From NCBI GenBank assembly GCA_003013855.2, contig PVNU02002353.1, positions 2,852,001 to 2,916,000 of the forward strand: a DNA stretch of 64,000 nt, read 5' to 3'. The DNA comes from Liriodendron chinense. Taxonomy: Eukaryota; Streptophyta; Magnoliopsida; Magnoliales; Magnoliaceae. The notes beneath the pieces are model-generated. The model saw only the letters and a program-made list of their open reading frames with translations. It ran no database searches and had not been told where the DNA came from. The position numbers and the translations under genes are program-made. Of the stretch, positions 10,406 through 21,715 are shown in pieces (the first letter of the stretch is position 1; every line of letters begins with the position of its first letter).

Positions 10406-11726
10406 ATGGCTTCCATCATCCGCTCCCGCCTCCGCTTCCTCCACCGGCACTTCTCCGCATCACCCGTCTCAACGCTCGAAAACCTCAGCTCGATCCTCGC
10501 CACACCCATCCCAACTCCCGACAATCCCAGCTCGAAGAAAGAAAATCCCAGTTCGATCCTCGCCACACCCATCCCAACCCCCGACAATCCCAGCTCGAAG
10601 AAAGAAAATCCTAGTTCGATCCTCGCCAGGAAGCAAAAGTCCCGGGCGACCCTTGACCTTCTCAAATCCGAATCCGATCCCAACCGCATCCTTGACATTG
10701 CTCGGGCAGCCTCCCTCAACCCCATGTCCCCTCTCGATCGCGATGCTCTCTCAATTGCCGTCTCCAAGCTCTCCAAGACCCAATCCTCTGCCCTCCGATC
10801 CTTCCTCAATGAATTCACATCTCGCCCTGATCTCCAATCCGAGCTGCCCCTCTCCCACATCATCATCCTCTATGGTCAGGCCGACATGCTTGATCAGGCC
10901 ATCCACACCTTCAAACACCTTGACGAACTTGGTGTGCACGAGCGGAGCACACGATCCCTCAATGCTGTCCTCTCTGCCTGCCTCCTCAACAACAATCACG
11001 ACAAGCTTATTCAAATCTTCCATGAATTCCCGAAGATATACAATATCAGCCCTGACATCAACACCTACAACACAGTCATAGAGTCTTTTCGCTTCTCCAG
11101 TAAGTCTACTTCTGCCTACGCCATCTTAGATGAAATGGGTCGGGAAGGAATTAAACCAAATGCAAACACGTATAAAACATTGCTTTCGGGTTTATATGCG
11201 GAAGAGAAGTACGATGATGTTGAGAAGGTTTTGGAAATGATGGAGAAGGATGACTGTTTTATGGGTACCAGTCCACATGATGTGAGGATACAGTGTCTTT
11301 GCAGAGCAAAGAAAAGCGCGTGAGGCGAAGGCTCTGTTCGATGAGTTCATTGGCAGTGGTGTGCAGCTGAATTCAGTTACGCATACCCTTCTTATACATC
11401 GGTTTTGTAGGGACGGTGATTTGGAAGAAGCGAAGCGGTTCTTTGATCAGATGGGTGAGAAGGGCTGTGTGCCGAGTAGTAGTAGCTATTTTACTCTGAT
11501 TGACTTTCTTTGTCAAGACAGGCAATTTGATACCGCATTGCGATTGAGTAAGGAGTGTATGGAGAAGGATTGGATGCCATCCTTTTCGACGATGAAGTTG
11601 CTGGTGGATGGGCTTGTGAAGGACTCGAAGATGGAAGAGGCGCAGAAGATTGTTGGGAAGCTAAAGGAGAGGTTTCCGAAGGCTGCCCATTTGTGGACGG
11701 AAGTGGAAGAAGGCTGGCCTCAATAA
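10406..11726 (+). pseudogene. PPR336-like PPR gene, copy 2, frameshifted
   Basis: The frame opens with MASIIRSRLRFLHRHFS, matching copy 1, and runs to a TGA at 11321-11323. There copy 1 has nine bases between GCAAAG and GAGGCG and this copy has ten, so one base has been inserted. Past it the frame resumes as EAKALFDEFIGSGV and ends at the family stop after GWPQ (TAA, 11724-11726). The N-terminal region also carries an in-frame 63-bp tandem duplication (10491-10616). If the insertion is real, translation gives about 305 residues lacking the last four repeats. Few other defects are visible, so inactivation is recent or the base is an error. Confidence 0.85.
10491..10616. repeat. 63-bp (21-codon) tandem duplication in PPR copy 2
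   Basis: Starts recur at 10491, 10554 and 10617 (CGATCCT), a period of 63. The duplicated residues read ATPIPTPDNPSSKKENPSS, twice. Copies 1 and 3 have only one shorter version between the presequence and the KQ-SR motif. Confidence 0.9.
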
Positions 11727-12055
11727 TGAAGATGATGAGTAATTGAAGATTGGGTAGGTCGGTGTTCAGAAATGGGTAGGTGCCGTTAGGCAATGGATCG
11801 CCGGCAGGAGAATTTCTAACCAAAACAATATGTATTCTCTGATTTGCTTCTCTTGTGTCTTTTCTATGCATTGGATCCCGGATCCCATCATGGCCGTCTC
11901 TTTTATAGAGATTGGGATCGTTTCTGTTTTGGGATTTTCCATAACTACTGGAGAAACCTTTTCATTTGAGAGAGAGAGAGAGGCGTTTTCAGCCATTGTG
12001 GGAGAAAGAGAGGGAGCCATTACAGGAGAAGGCCATCAATGGCCATGCGTTCCAA
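11727..12055. other. Sequence inserted between stop and 3' flank of PPR copy 2
   Basis: The conserved 3' flank that follows the stop at once in copies 1 and 3 is displaced here by about 330 bp. The intervening segment has a GA run near 11970-11983 but no transposon termini that I can identify. Confidence 0.5.
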
Positions 12056-12250
12056 CACATTGAGGATTTGAATAACCAGAATAGCCAGTGTGATCTTTTT
12101 ATGAAAAGCTTCTTATTTGTGTATTGAAGTTGCTTGAAATACTTGGGCTATTTCGGTAATGAAAATGAATGCCATTGAGGAAATTTTTGTCTATTAATTC
12201 ATGGAATGGCAATGCTCCATAGGTAACATAATTGGGTTTTCTCATTTCCT
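12056..12250 (+). other. Conserved 3' flank of PPR copy 2
   Basis: Matches the flank after copy 1 (TTGAATAACCAGAATAGCC, GGTAATGAAAATGAATGCC, GTCTATTAATTCATGG). Confidence 0.6.
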
Positions 12251-12471
12251 CTTGAGCAACTGATTTTTGCTACTTAATCACTTGTGCAACCAAACCCGCC
12301 TTAGGGTAACTGTTTCAACTTCATAGCATCAAAGCTCCAGTTGAACTTCAGCTGAATTAAAGCCTTAATAACCATGGTTTTTCCTTCCCTTTCCATCAAG
12401 AATTGTGTGTTTTCACCATTCCTATCATCAAATCACTGAATCCTGGGAAACTGTTATCTTGCATGTAGCTT

Positions 12472-12598
12472 CTTCTTTTTTTACATACTCACCCACACCC
12501 CCCCCCACACACTCACACACCCACTCACACCACATGGGAACTTGATCCCTGGTCTCAGTGTTGAAACTCCTCCGAGTCTACCGCTGTGCCATCAATTT
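12472..12598 (-). mobile_element. tRNA-derived SINE with 13-bp target duplication
   Basis: On the minus strand: A-box-like TGGCACAGCGGTAGACTC, a B-box-like CCAGGGATCAAGTTCCC, then a GTGTGAGTGGGTGTGTG body and a short A tail. TTGCATGTAGCTT (12459-12471) and TTGCATATAGCTT (12599-12611) flank it, with one mismatch. Same family as 28091-28206. Confidence 0.75.
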
Positions 12599-12611
12599 TT
12601 GCATATAGCTT

Positions 12612-14334
12612 AAGTGTTCCATGAATGCTTTGACTTGACGACAAACAGAGTGTGTGCCCTGAGCCATGGTAGGTGAGCCCATGGATTGAGCCTAGGTTAT
12701 TCTGTAGCTCAATAGGATCTGTTTTTGACCTTGTCTAAAGAATCAATGGGTTGGCCTGCCCACTCCAATTTATTCAACACTATCATGCATACTGCTTAAA
12801 CTAGGTGAGTCCATTCTAACACAACTGAGTCTACTCCATGACAAATGAACCCAATTCACTAAGTAACTCACTTCTGAGCTCTGACTCAGCAAGACTTATT
12901 GAGTTTGGTTGTTGGCTCGGTTGACTGAACACAACTTGAACCTAGTCAGCTGGTGAATGTTTTTTTTTTTTTTTTTTTTAATGAGGAAAAGGATTAATGT
13001 TGGCAGTTAGATTCAAACTCGCAATCTCCATCAAGAAAATAACAATTCTCACCAGCAGGCGATGCACTGTATTTGTGCTTTGATTTGCCTATTCTTACTC
13101 TCTAACTATATATGTTATTAGTCAAATATTTCTCTCACTTATTAATATCAAGTCGATTTGAATTGAGTCTTCAGGTCGTCAAGTGGACCCAGGTACCTGG
13201 ATGGATATTGAGTCAATTTTTCGGGTTCTTAAACTATGATATTAAGCAGTATTTGGCTAATGGGCATGACTTTGGTTTAAGCCTTAGCTGGCTGGCTGCC
13301 TGGCCTGGGTGGACTTGGTCCCTCAGCTCATCGATTGAACATGGATGCACTTTGGCGCGGCTAGGTCCAGCACCAGCTCTCTTCCTTCTTTTTTTTGTCT
13401 TTCATTTTTTTTTTTAGTTACTTGGGCCCTTAGCTCATTGACTGAACATGGATACACTCTTTGGCATGGCCAGGTGCAGCACCAGCTGTATTGCGCTAGG
13501 CGCTCACATCTTTTGTCTGGGCCAGAAGCCCCCCCTACTAGTAAGGCCAATAACCTCAGGGGAGGATGTTGATCGAAGCTATTCCATGCCTAGTCTCAGT
13601 TTCAGCAAAGCACGTGTAATGGGAAGCGCCTTCGGTTTGCTTGGCAAACTGAGCTATAGAGCTTCTCTTCTCACTAGGGGTAGTTCATTCGTTGTGTCGT
13701 ATGTTCACCTTCCCCCTCTGCACTGAGGGCGACAAGGACAATTTTTCTTTTGGGCTGCTTTTCACCGTTGGATCTTGCCAATACAGGCCCCTATAGTTTT
13801 TGTTTTCTTCTTTTTTAATATACCAAGAAAAGAGTGGGATCCGAATTATGGGTCGTTTATGATCTGGGTTGCTAGTTTTATAATGTAGAGATCTATTCTA
13901 AATTTAATGTTTTAGAAATGTAAAGCGCTTAAGTAAATTTATTTGTAGAATGTAGAGATGGATGCTCTGATTTAATCAATAGCAGGCAGGCATGCAGGAT
14001 CTATAGCAACAACATTCATCCTTTTCATATTTCAGTTACAACATCCATTTGTGTCTGTGTGTGCATGTTGCATACTTAGCCGTATGTATGAAGAGACCCA
14101 AATCATCCTACCCCAAGCGTAGCACATACCCATTAGGCCATTACCATCCCATGTACTGCTCGAGCAACTGCCATCCATTCAAAACGATGAATTTTGGGCC
14201 TATTTAAAAAAGATTTAAAAAAAAGAGGCATGATAGGCCCACCATGAATCGGTTAAATAGGGCCACCTGATCTTGTTTGGGTTTTTTCAGCTCTACCCAT
14301 TGTGGATCCTGGATGACTGAATATCAATGGTCAG
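12612..14334. other. Intergenic stretch with a local duplication
   Basis: A poly(T) run lies at about 12960-12979. A 65-bp segment at about 13315-13378 (GCTCATCGATTGAACATGG ... CCAGCACCAGCT) recurs at 13422-13488, so some 107 bp was duplicated in tandem. Open frames here differ in every respect from known families. No gene is supported. Confidence 0.45.
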
Positions 14335-14475
14335 AAATCAGGATCGACCTGTCAAAAAGATAAAAAGTGGATAATATCAAAGGTCAGGATTGACCTGTCA
14401 AAAAAAATGGATAAAGTCGAAGGTCAGGATTGACCTGTCAAAAAAATGGATAAAATCAAAGGTCAGGATCTACCC
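14335..14475. repeat. Tandem repeat next to tRNA-Val
   Basis: Four imperfect units of about 40-50 bp, each with GGTCAGGATTGACCTGTC-like sequence followed by A-rich GGATAAA. It lies just downstream of the tRNA gene on that gene's strand. Confidence 0.8.
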
Positions 14476-14480
14476 GACAG

Positions 14481-14490
14481 AAAAACAAAA
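14481..14490 (-). terminator. RNA polymerase III T-run terminator
   Basis: The minus strand reads TTTTGTTTTT directly after the last base of tRNA-Val, a usual Pol III stop. Confidence 0.75.
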
Positions 14491-14564
14491 TGGCTTCGCC
14501 CGGGTTCGAACCGGAGACCTTCAGTGTGTTAGACTGACGTGATAACCAACTACACCACGAAACC
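14491..14564 (-). tRNA. tRNA-Val (AAC)
   Basis: The minus strand folds as a full cloverleaf. The acceptor arms GGTTTCG and CGAAGCC pair, with discriminator A. The D arm begins GTGTAGTTGGTTATCAC. The anticodon stem TCAGT/ACTGA closes the loop CTAACAC, giving anticodon AAC. The T arm is CCGGTTCGAACCCGG (B box). Length is 74 with the discriminator and no intron. It closely resembles other plant cytosolic tRNA-Val(AAC) genes, and a T run follows, so it is probably functional. Confidence 0.95.
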
Positions 14565-14694
14565 GTTGCTGACAATGTTTTGAAAAGATATTATATGTCT
14601 ATTTTTCCTACATTAAACAAAGGTCCAAAGGGGTTGAAAGCCTGGGTGGGCCCACTGTGAAGTTTATGTGAAATCCATTCTAAACATCTGCTGA

Positions 14695-15135
14695 TTTACC
14701 CCATGCTAGGCCCAAGGCCCAAATCAGCCAAATCGGTGATTCAAGTGGGCCATACGATTGGAAGTAGTGTACAAAGCAACGCTCACCCTCCGAACTATTT
14801 CCTTTATCGTGGCCCACTTAAATCACAGATGGACCTGATATCTAGACTCCAGGCCTAAATTTTGGCAAGGCATCTATGCAGGCACTATAAAAATAAAAAT
14901 AAAGGGTAGACATCTCTCTCCTAACTCTTTTATGTAGTGTGGCCCACTTGAATCATAAGTCAGTCTGATTTTTTGGCCCTCGGCCTAACAGTGGTATTTC
15001 ACATCTAATAGTGAGAGTGCGCTGGACCCTCCCAACTCTTTTCTTCTGCTATGGCTACCTGACTCATACGTAAGCCTTATTTTTTGGCCTTGGGTTTAAC
15101 GTGGTATTACCAATCTAATGTTAGGAGTAGATTTC
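14695..15135. repeat. Imperfect repeats with GGCCCACTTGAATCA motif
   Basis: Three diverged units of about 130-150 bp each contain GGCCCACTT-AATCA (or CTACCTGACTCAT), a GGCCT-GGC-TAA block and ATCTAATGTTAG-like text. They are distantly reminiscent of foldback arms but not palindromic. Confidence 0.4.
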
Positions 15136-16857
15136 ACATCACTATGGACCATCTAAAAAATCAAGGGTGGGCATCAAAATAATAATATGATTTGATCCAA
15201 GATCAAGGAACAAAATCAAAGTGTTTTGCTCCAACCGTCGTGATTTAGAATGATGCTTCAACCAGAGTCTGGCCTGCTAGTTGATGGTCTGGATTGATGT
15301 ATACCTAAGCCACATGTACCGTTTGCAAAGCGATGGAGGAGTCATTTCATGAATAATTACAGGGACTTACTCATCAGAGAATGCCAATCTTGCTAAAACA
15401 TTGGGTTTTACATGTGACATCCAAACCATTGATTTGATGGCCCTTGGTATTGATTGGTATGGTCATCTTGAACAAACTCCATTCTAGTGATTCAATGGAG
15501 AAAGATCAAATATCAATGGTTTATAATAGTCCAATAAGAGAGATTTCACTGTCATCCCTTGTCCAAAGAGAGGACCATCATCTTCACGGTTCAGTGATTG
15601 TCCCTCTGCATTTGCGGCACTAAATGTATTAAATATAGGCCGTTAATCATATGGGCTCACCCTCTACATGCTCTGGCCCCAAAAAAGTCCACTGATCAGG
15701 CAAGTGGAACACCCACACTTTTTCTTCTTCTAATGGTCCAAATGTTTCATTCAAGAGTGGCTTGAAGTCAAATGGCTTGATTGACACACTTCACAGTGCG
15801 CCCCACCTGATGAACAGACTGGATCTTTGATAAGCCGATACTTACGACATCTAACCATGAGACGATGGAAAGATTTCTACAACCCAGACATTACCTTGGT
15901 TATTGTCATTGGAATGATTTTCAGACATCCAAACAGGCCCTCGAGATTTATACTGCTACCTTTTCATTCACATGGTATCAAAACGATACCTGGCAGAACA
16001 AGTACCTGAGTTACTCATACCCTTGCTCTATAACTTTTGTTTCGCAAATGAATATTCTGAATGAAACAGCACCATGCCTCAGCCCCACCACTCCTCACTG
16101 ATGGCAAAGAAGGAACCGACAATTATTGACCTCCAAATCGACTGGTAATGGTTGCATTTTCATTCATTATCTAATGGTCCTGAATATCTTTTGTTAACTC
16201 GAGAGCTTGTTGAAAGTAGGCTAGTATTAAGTATTAACTAGAGATGAGAGTTTCTCCTCAATGTATCCATTTTCCTTTGATTCCCTGGAATCTAAAAAAG
16301 TTGTGTGCTTCTGGGAAATGGATTTCCAGTGAGAGATTTTGCCTATGATGTTTGGGTATTGGTCTATTCTCATGAATCTAGTTGATGTGTTTGAATACTA
16401 AGAGTTATGAGAAGAGAGGCCTTTTATCCCTTTAACAAATATGACTATGAGAAGGGAATCCATTTCCCCAGATCTACTACCCCTTTTACAGTTCTATGGG
16501 AATTCATTTCTCACGTTCCTAGGATCCAAACAGAAACATCAGCCACTAATTAATGGAATGTGTTTCCCAGAGGATGGATTCCAAAGGGCCAAACCACCCC
16601 TCCTAATAAAAGTTACAAATAAATTGCCTAAATACCTAAGACAATATTGAAACTAAAGATAAAATTATAGGCATGCCCTTATAAAGGGAAGCATAGAACA
16701 CACATGTTTAACCCTAAACCAAGCTGCACCCAAATCATCATCATCAGACAACTTGCTAACAAGTAACAGAGGGCAACATGGAAAAGTACCTGGCAGCTTA
16801 GCTTCAACCCACTTCTAGCAATTTCTGGCAGTCACTATCCCGATCGCTCCAACAAAG
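15136..16857. other. Intergenic stretch, nothing recognised
   Basis: No gene. A lone Harbinger-like terminus (CATCCAAACAGGCCC, ending near 15942) has no partner that I can find. Confidence 0.4.
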
Positions 16858-16985
16858 GTCAATCATCATCATCATCATCATCTAAAGCTTTATCCCAACT
16901 AACTAGGTTGACTACCCAAATCCTGTTCTGCCACTCCACTCTGTCAAAGACCATATCCTCAGTTAATTGCTCCAAAGGTAGACCA
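16858..16985 (-). mobile_element. 3' end of an RTE-type LINE or Au-like SINE
   Basis: A (ATC)n tail on the plus strand is followed by TAAAGCTTTATCCCAACTAA and CCTGTTCTGCCACTCCAC, the inverted 3' terminus shared by plant RTE LINEs and Au-type SINEs. The same terminus occurs at 45449-45962. Confidence 0.55.
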
Positions 16986-17040
16986 CCTATCAACCAGATG
17001 ATCAACACAATGAGCCTGACAGAAAGTGGGCACGGTAATG

Positions 17041-17490
17041 GCCATGCGGTTCATGCAATAGTCCCTCCCTCCACCCTTCAGTCGGGGAAAAAAGAAAAAG
17101 AAAAAAGCATGATTCTGAAGTTATGTTTGATTTCCCTCCCTACCTCCCTCCTATGCCTTTCAGTCGGGAAAAAGAAAAAAGAAGAAGAAGAAGCATGATT
17201 CTGAAGGAATGTTCGATTGGCTCATGCAATATTCCCTCCCTCTGCCCTTCAGTCGGGAAAAAAAGCATGATTCTGAAGGAATGTTTGATTGGCTCATGCA
17301 ATATTCCCTCCCTCTGCCCTTCAGTTGGGGAAAGATAAAAGAAAAAAGAAAAAAAAAGCATGATTCTGAAGGAATGTTTGCATGATTCAAAAAAAGAACA
17401 AAAGAGAAAGATAAAAAAGAAAAGAAAAGAAAAGAAACTTGATTAAAAAAAAAAAAAATGAAGGAATGTTTGATTCCATCCCTCCCTCTT
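17041..17490. repeat. Tandem repeat, about 72-100 bp units, four copies plus
   Basis: Units share TCCCTCCCTCTGCCCTTCAG, an A/G-rich stretch of variable length, then AGCATGATTCTGAAGGAATG and TTGGCTCATGCAAT. Length variation lies mostly in the A-rich part. The open frames here come from the repeat. Confidence 0.85.
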
Positions 17491-17528
17491 TGAAATGCAC
17501 TAAGTTGCAAAACAATTGGTGTTTGAGT

Positions 17529-17826
17529 CAATGTTGTCAAATGGCATAAGGGATCCTGTGCGATCGCTTATGCAATCGCACATTCGCATAAGAGATTGCA
17601 CAACTTTTTTTTTTTTGAAAAAAATTATAAGAAAAAAGAAAAAGAAAAAGAAAATCGAAAAAAATGGAAAGTATGCGATCGCATAATGGCATATGCAATT
17701 GCTTTATGTGATATGCGGTACCATACCATCCATATGGCATATGCGACCATCACATATGCCAACTGGATGTCATTATGTGATTATGCGATCGCATAATCAA
17801 TTATGCGATTGCTTTTGACAACATTG
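17529..17826. mobile_element. hAT-like MITE with perfect 8-bp target duplication
   Basis: The terminal inverted repeat CAATGTTGTCAAA starts at 17529 and its exact complement ends at 17826. GTTTGAGT flanks both sides (17521-17528 and 17827-17834). The 298-bp body is full of ATGCGATCGCATAA-type palindromes and has an A-rich middle. There is no transposase. Eight-base duplications are typical of hAT elements. Confidence 0.88.
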
Positions 17827-17834
17827 GTTTGAGT

Positions 17835-19908
17835 AGATGGAGATGACCAAATAGTGGGTACTTGAAGGAAGCCAGGTGGCAGAAGATAGGTTCAAAGAAA
17901 GGAAGTCTGTGCAAGAAGCATGCATATTAATTAAGAAATACTTGAGGGAAATGACATTTCTGATCTGATGAGATAATCCTAGCAGTAGCCTACTCTCTAC
18001 TTGAAATCTCAGGTTAGGAGTTTTAAGGAAATCTAAAAATTATTGTAGCCTACGCTTTGAAATTGTGAGTCTGGAGTATAAAGGAAATTCTGCGGATAAT
18101 TTTTCTAGTAGATACATGATGAGAACTTGCAGTTTTGGTGAATTACAAAATTTACATGGATGGCATAATTCGTGTGTGTGTCAAAGGAACAATTGCTAAC
18201 AATAGACATGATTGGTGCCGCATCAGTAGTTCACCTTGTCTTCCAGTGGAGAGAGTAGAAAGACAGTCGAGAAGATTATATTTTTAGGTCCAACTTAAAC
18301 ATTTCCCTCCTTGTAGTTTTGCCTCCTACCCATGGTTTTTTGCTTATGTTACCGTATGGCCTGATGGTGGTGAATTGGAGCTGGTTGGCACCCTCACCGC
18401 GGTAGAGGGAGCACAAATAGAGTATAAAACAAGATAAGAGTATCAGTCGAAAAGGCATAATATATGCTGGCTTTGGGAACTAATTTAGTATGGTATGAGC
18501 ATTGGCATACTAATGATTGTCAATGTTCTAGAATCGAGGTCCTGATCCTCTTTTAGTCTTTTGGGCAGTCCTGTTCAAGATAGGTTGAAGGAGTTTTTTT
18601 TTTTTTTTCTTTCTTTATTTTTTGAAGATTTGATGGAGAATTTTCTTCATTAGTTGTTTTCTAAAGTTTCAGAAATGTTGGTGTAACATTGGAGTATGTC
18701 CTAAAATATTTGAAATTTTAGGAGGGTGTGGGACTGCGGGTTTTTGGAATATTTTCAATTTTTTTGAAATTTAGGGGGGTTTGCCTAGGGCTCCCTCCCT
18801 CCTATTCTTTTTCTCTTTTGAAAGGTTAGCTGGGCTGGAACCTCAGACCATAATGTTCCAGAACCTCTCGCTGCCTCTCTAGTCTCCTTCCCTAAAATTG
18901 TAGAAAATATTGGAGGACCACACCATAAAAGTCTGAAATAGTTGATTTGCTCTGCATTCGTCCTTCCCACCCTCACTCTATCAGGGAATAGTCGGTTTCC
19001 TCTTTCTAAGGGGCACAAACCTGAGAGACACTTTATTGTCACTATCGTATCTTCGTGTAGAATATCCATTAGTCCACCTGCAATATTGGAAAACCATTAG
19101 TGGGAAAATCACACAATTAGAATGTCATTTCTCAACAATTTATAGGGAGTGAAGGCACGCACATTCAGAAGCAACACGAGGTACGGAGACTTTACTGTCG
19201 GGAATGGGATAGATGGCAACAACGTGACCATTGTCAATTTCCATACCCGCAGATGGAAACTATATCTTCTCAGAAGTTGAGTTCATTTCCTCCTTTCATC
19301 TCTATCTGTGCACCATAGTGTGTGGCATTTTATTTGAACCTACCACTTTTCATTAACCACCATCTGATGGAGTCTCTTCAAACAGCCCTACATGCAATCC
19401 ATTCCTCACTTTGAAACCACTTATCACTTGGAATCATATGGGTAGGCATGTGATGCCAAGGAAAACCATGCAAGGTGGGAAAACGGCCAGTATGGTGCTC
19501 TCTGCCTATTGCTTATGAAAAACACTTTTGAACATTATCCTTGCCTACATTTGGTTAGATAAATTCAATCTACAATTTTTCCTATTTGTGAGGCAAAATG
19601 GTTCATTCTTTTAGTGACCTAAGAGGAATGGACTGAAAGTTGTACTTGGTATGGCTGCTATGAAAGCATTATAAGTATGCAATTTGTCGTTGATTTCCTA
19701 TTTTTGCTTGATTCATGTACGTGACCATTGTAGAGAAGAATAATAAAATTGTTTTTCTTGAACAACAACCAACACTTCACATTAATTAATATCATTTTAC
19801 TAAAATGATAAATCAATCATTGTTTAATACGTTCAATTTTATTTCTCAAATGATGGCATAACAAAGAAAAGTCTCTAGATTAAATGATATTAAAGAAACC
19901 AAACTCAA
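17835..19908. other. Intergenic stretch, nothing recognised
   Basis: About 2 kb without a gene I can support. A poly(T) run lies at 18594-18609. A 94-codon frame at 18785-19069 on the minus strand shows no domain. Confidence 0.4.
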
Positions 19909-19911
19909 TTA

Positions 19912-20513
19912 GGGTTGTTTGGCACCATGGATTGGGGGAGATTTTGAGGGGATTTCAAATCCCCTGGTATGTTTGGCACCATAAAGCAACTGGGGGTTTG
20001 AAATCCAAGGTGAAAGCTAGGATTACATCTAAAATCATCCCAAGAGTCGCATGTGTAACATGTGTGTCACTAGGCTACTAATCCATTGGGCCCACGGCCC
20101 ACTGATGATATCCCAAAACAATCAGATTATCAACTACATCACTAAAATTACTTTAATAAGATGATCTGTGCCGTCTAAACATTGTCCGTGTGAATCAACG
20201 GTTAAAAATCGTTGGTTAGTCACTCCGATGTCATCATGTGCTTGTGGCCCATCCGAGACTTGAAATTTCATCATTTTCAGGCCAAAGTATATATTTCAAC
20301 GGGCTTATTACAACCATTGACCATTGTGTCAAACATTACATACGTACATTAATTAGGGATATTAAAGTTGATTTAATAATTAAATTCAAACCCCTGTAAA
20401 TATACTATGCATAGCTACTTTTGGATTACAGCGGATTCCAAATCCAGGGTGACAAACACAACCAGGGTATTTCAAATCCAGGGGGTTCCTAATCCATGCT
20501 CCCAGACAGGCAC
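19912..20513. mobile_element. PIF/Harbinger-like MITE, TTA target duplication
   Basis: Left end GGGTTGTTTGGCACCATGG; right end inverted GTGCCTGTCTGGGAGCATGG. TTA flanks on both sides (19909-19911, 20514-20516). The 602-bp body is non-coding and is related, in reverse orientation, to the element at 27326-27833 (TTACTTTAATAAGATGATCT versus AGATCATCTTATTAAAGTAA-type text). Confidence 0.75.
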
Positions 20514-20516
20514 TTA

Positions 20517-21519
20517 AGTTCTTGCGTCTACATCCAACTGTGGACACATCTCTTGATGCTATGGATCATTCCATTCTGAAACTCATCTATATTACATAAT
20601 AAATTACCCATTTCCAGCATCCACCCAAACCGTCTTAGTCTGATAAAATGCTCCCATTCTTTGGAAATTATTGGGAAAGGCAGCTGGCTGAGATCCTACT
20701 CCAACGTTTGTCCTTTATGTCCTGAGGAAGCTCGCACCTAAAACAGTATCTTCTCAATACCAAGCAATCAGACAGATTCCATTTATTTCAAACTCATTTA
20801 CCCATCATGTTGTTTGCTGAAGTTCACATACTTGGAACTTGGAAAAGATATTAGGGGCCTGCACCTAGGACCAGACAGAAGTACATCTATGTCCAGTCAA
20901 TAGAAGGACCTGAGTCCAACCCCACCCAGCCCACCCAACCCACAAGCTAAGGCTTAGATTGAATCATTCCCACTAAGCAAATACTTATCATGATAGTGTC
21001 AAACAAATGAGCTGGACAGGCCAACCTGTTGAGTCTTTGGACAAGCTCGAAAACAGGCTATTCATCCTAGAAATTAACCTGGGCCCGATCCATGGGCCTC
21101 CAGGCTTACCTAAACTGGCTCAAAGCGAGCTGGGCCCTCATGGTGATCTCCTGGTCCCTAACCTGGTAAACAGGTTAGAGGCAGGTAAACCTAAAGACTT
21201 GTATAGGAAACTCATGTCCTATATGTGGCCCTTCCTCGATGTGCTGAAGCATTCATGGAAAACTTTATCTACATGCAAGCCAACAGTTTCCCGGAGATTG
21301 AGTGATTTTGATAATTGGGAAATGAAGAAAAGGAAAAAACTCTCGAGGGAAGGAAAGGAGAAGCCATGGTTTTTACAGGTTTAGGTCCATCTGAAGTTGA
21401 GTATTGATGCTATGCAGTCGAAACAATTGCACTAAGGTGGGCTTGGATGCACAAGTGATTTAAATTGCGAACATTCAGTTTAATCAAGAGGAAAGAAGAA
21501 AACTTATTGATGTTACTTA
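20517..21519. other. Intergenic stretch, nothing recognised
   Basis: No supported gene. A 125-codon frame at 21007-21384 has no recognisable domain and overlaps GGCCC/GAGCTGGG-rich repeat-like sequence. Confidence 0.4.
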
Positions 21520-21715
21520 TGCAGAGCATTGCCATTTCATGAATTAGTAATTTAGTATAGACGAAAAGTTCCTCAATAACATTCATTTTCATTACCAAAA
21601 TAACCCAGGTGTTTCTAGCAACTCCAATGCACAGAATAGCAGCATCTCATACAAAATTACACTGGTTATTCAATTCCTCAGTCCTACCTCAACCTAACAA
21701 ACCTTATCATCTTCC
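21520..21715 (-). other. Conserved 3' flank of PPR copy 3
   Basis: The inverse of the flank after copies 1 and 2 (GAATTGAATAACCAGTGTAA, GGTAATGAAAATGAATG). It follows the stop codon directly, as in copy 1. Confidence 0.6.

Noticed and set aside
10174..10614. 146-residue plus-strand frame overlapping the start of PPR copy 2
   Set aside because: It covers the leader and an alternative frame of the PPR gene; its Pro/Ser/Leu-rich text comes from TC repeats and the 63-bp duplication.
14335..14475. Possible CRISPR-like array
   Set aside because: Units are imperfect, spacers are A-rich and non-unique, and the surroundings are a plant nuclear genome.
15925..16560. Possible Harbinger-like MITE
   Set aside because: Only one terminus (CATCCAAACAGGCCC near 15942) was found; no inverted partner or three-base duplication.
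18785..19069. 94-residue minus-strand frame
   Set aside because: No motif, no conserved neighbour and no codon-use evidence that I could judge.
21007..21384. 125-residue plus-strand open frame
   Set aside because: No recognisable domain, no paralogue in the window, and the sequence has GGCCC/GAGCTGGG repeat character. I cannot support it as a gene.
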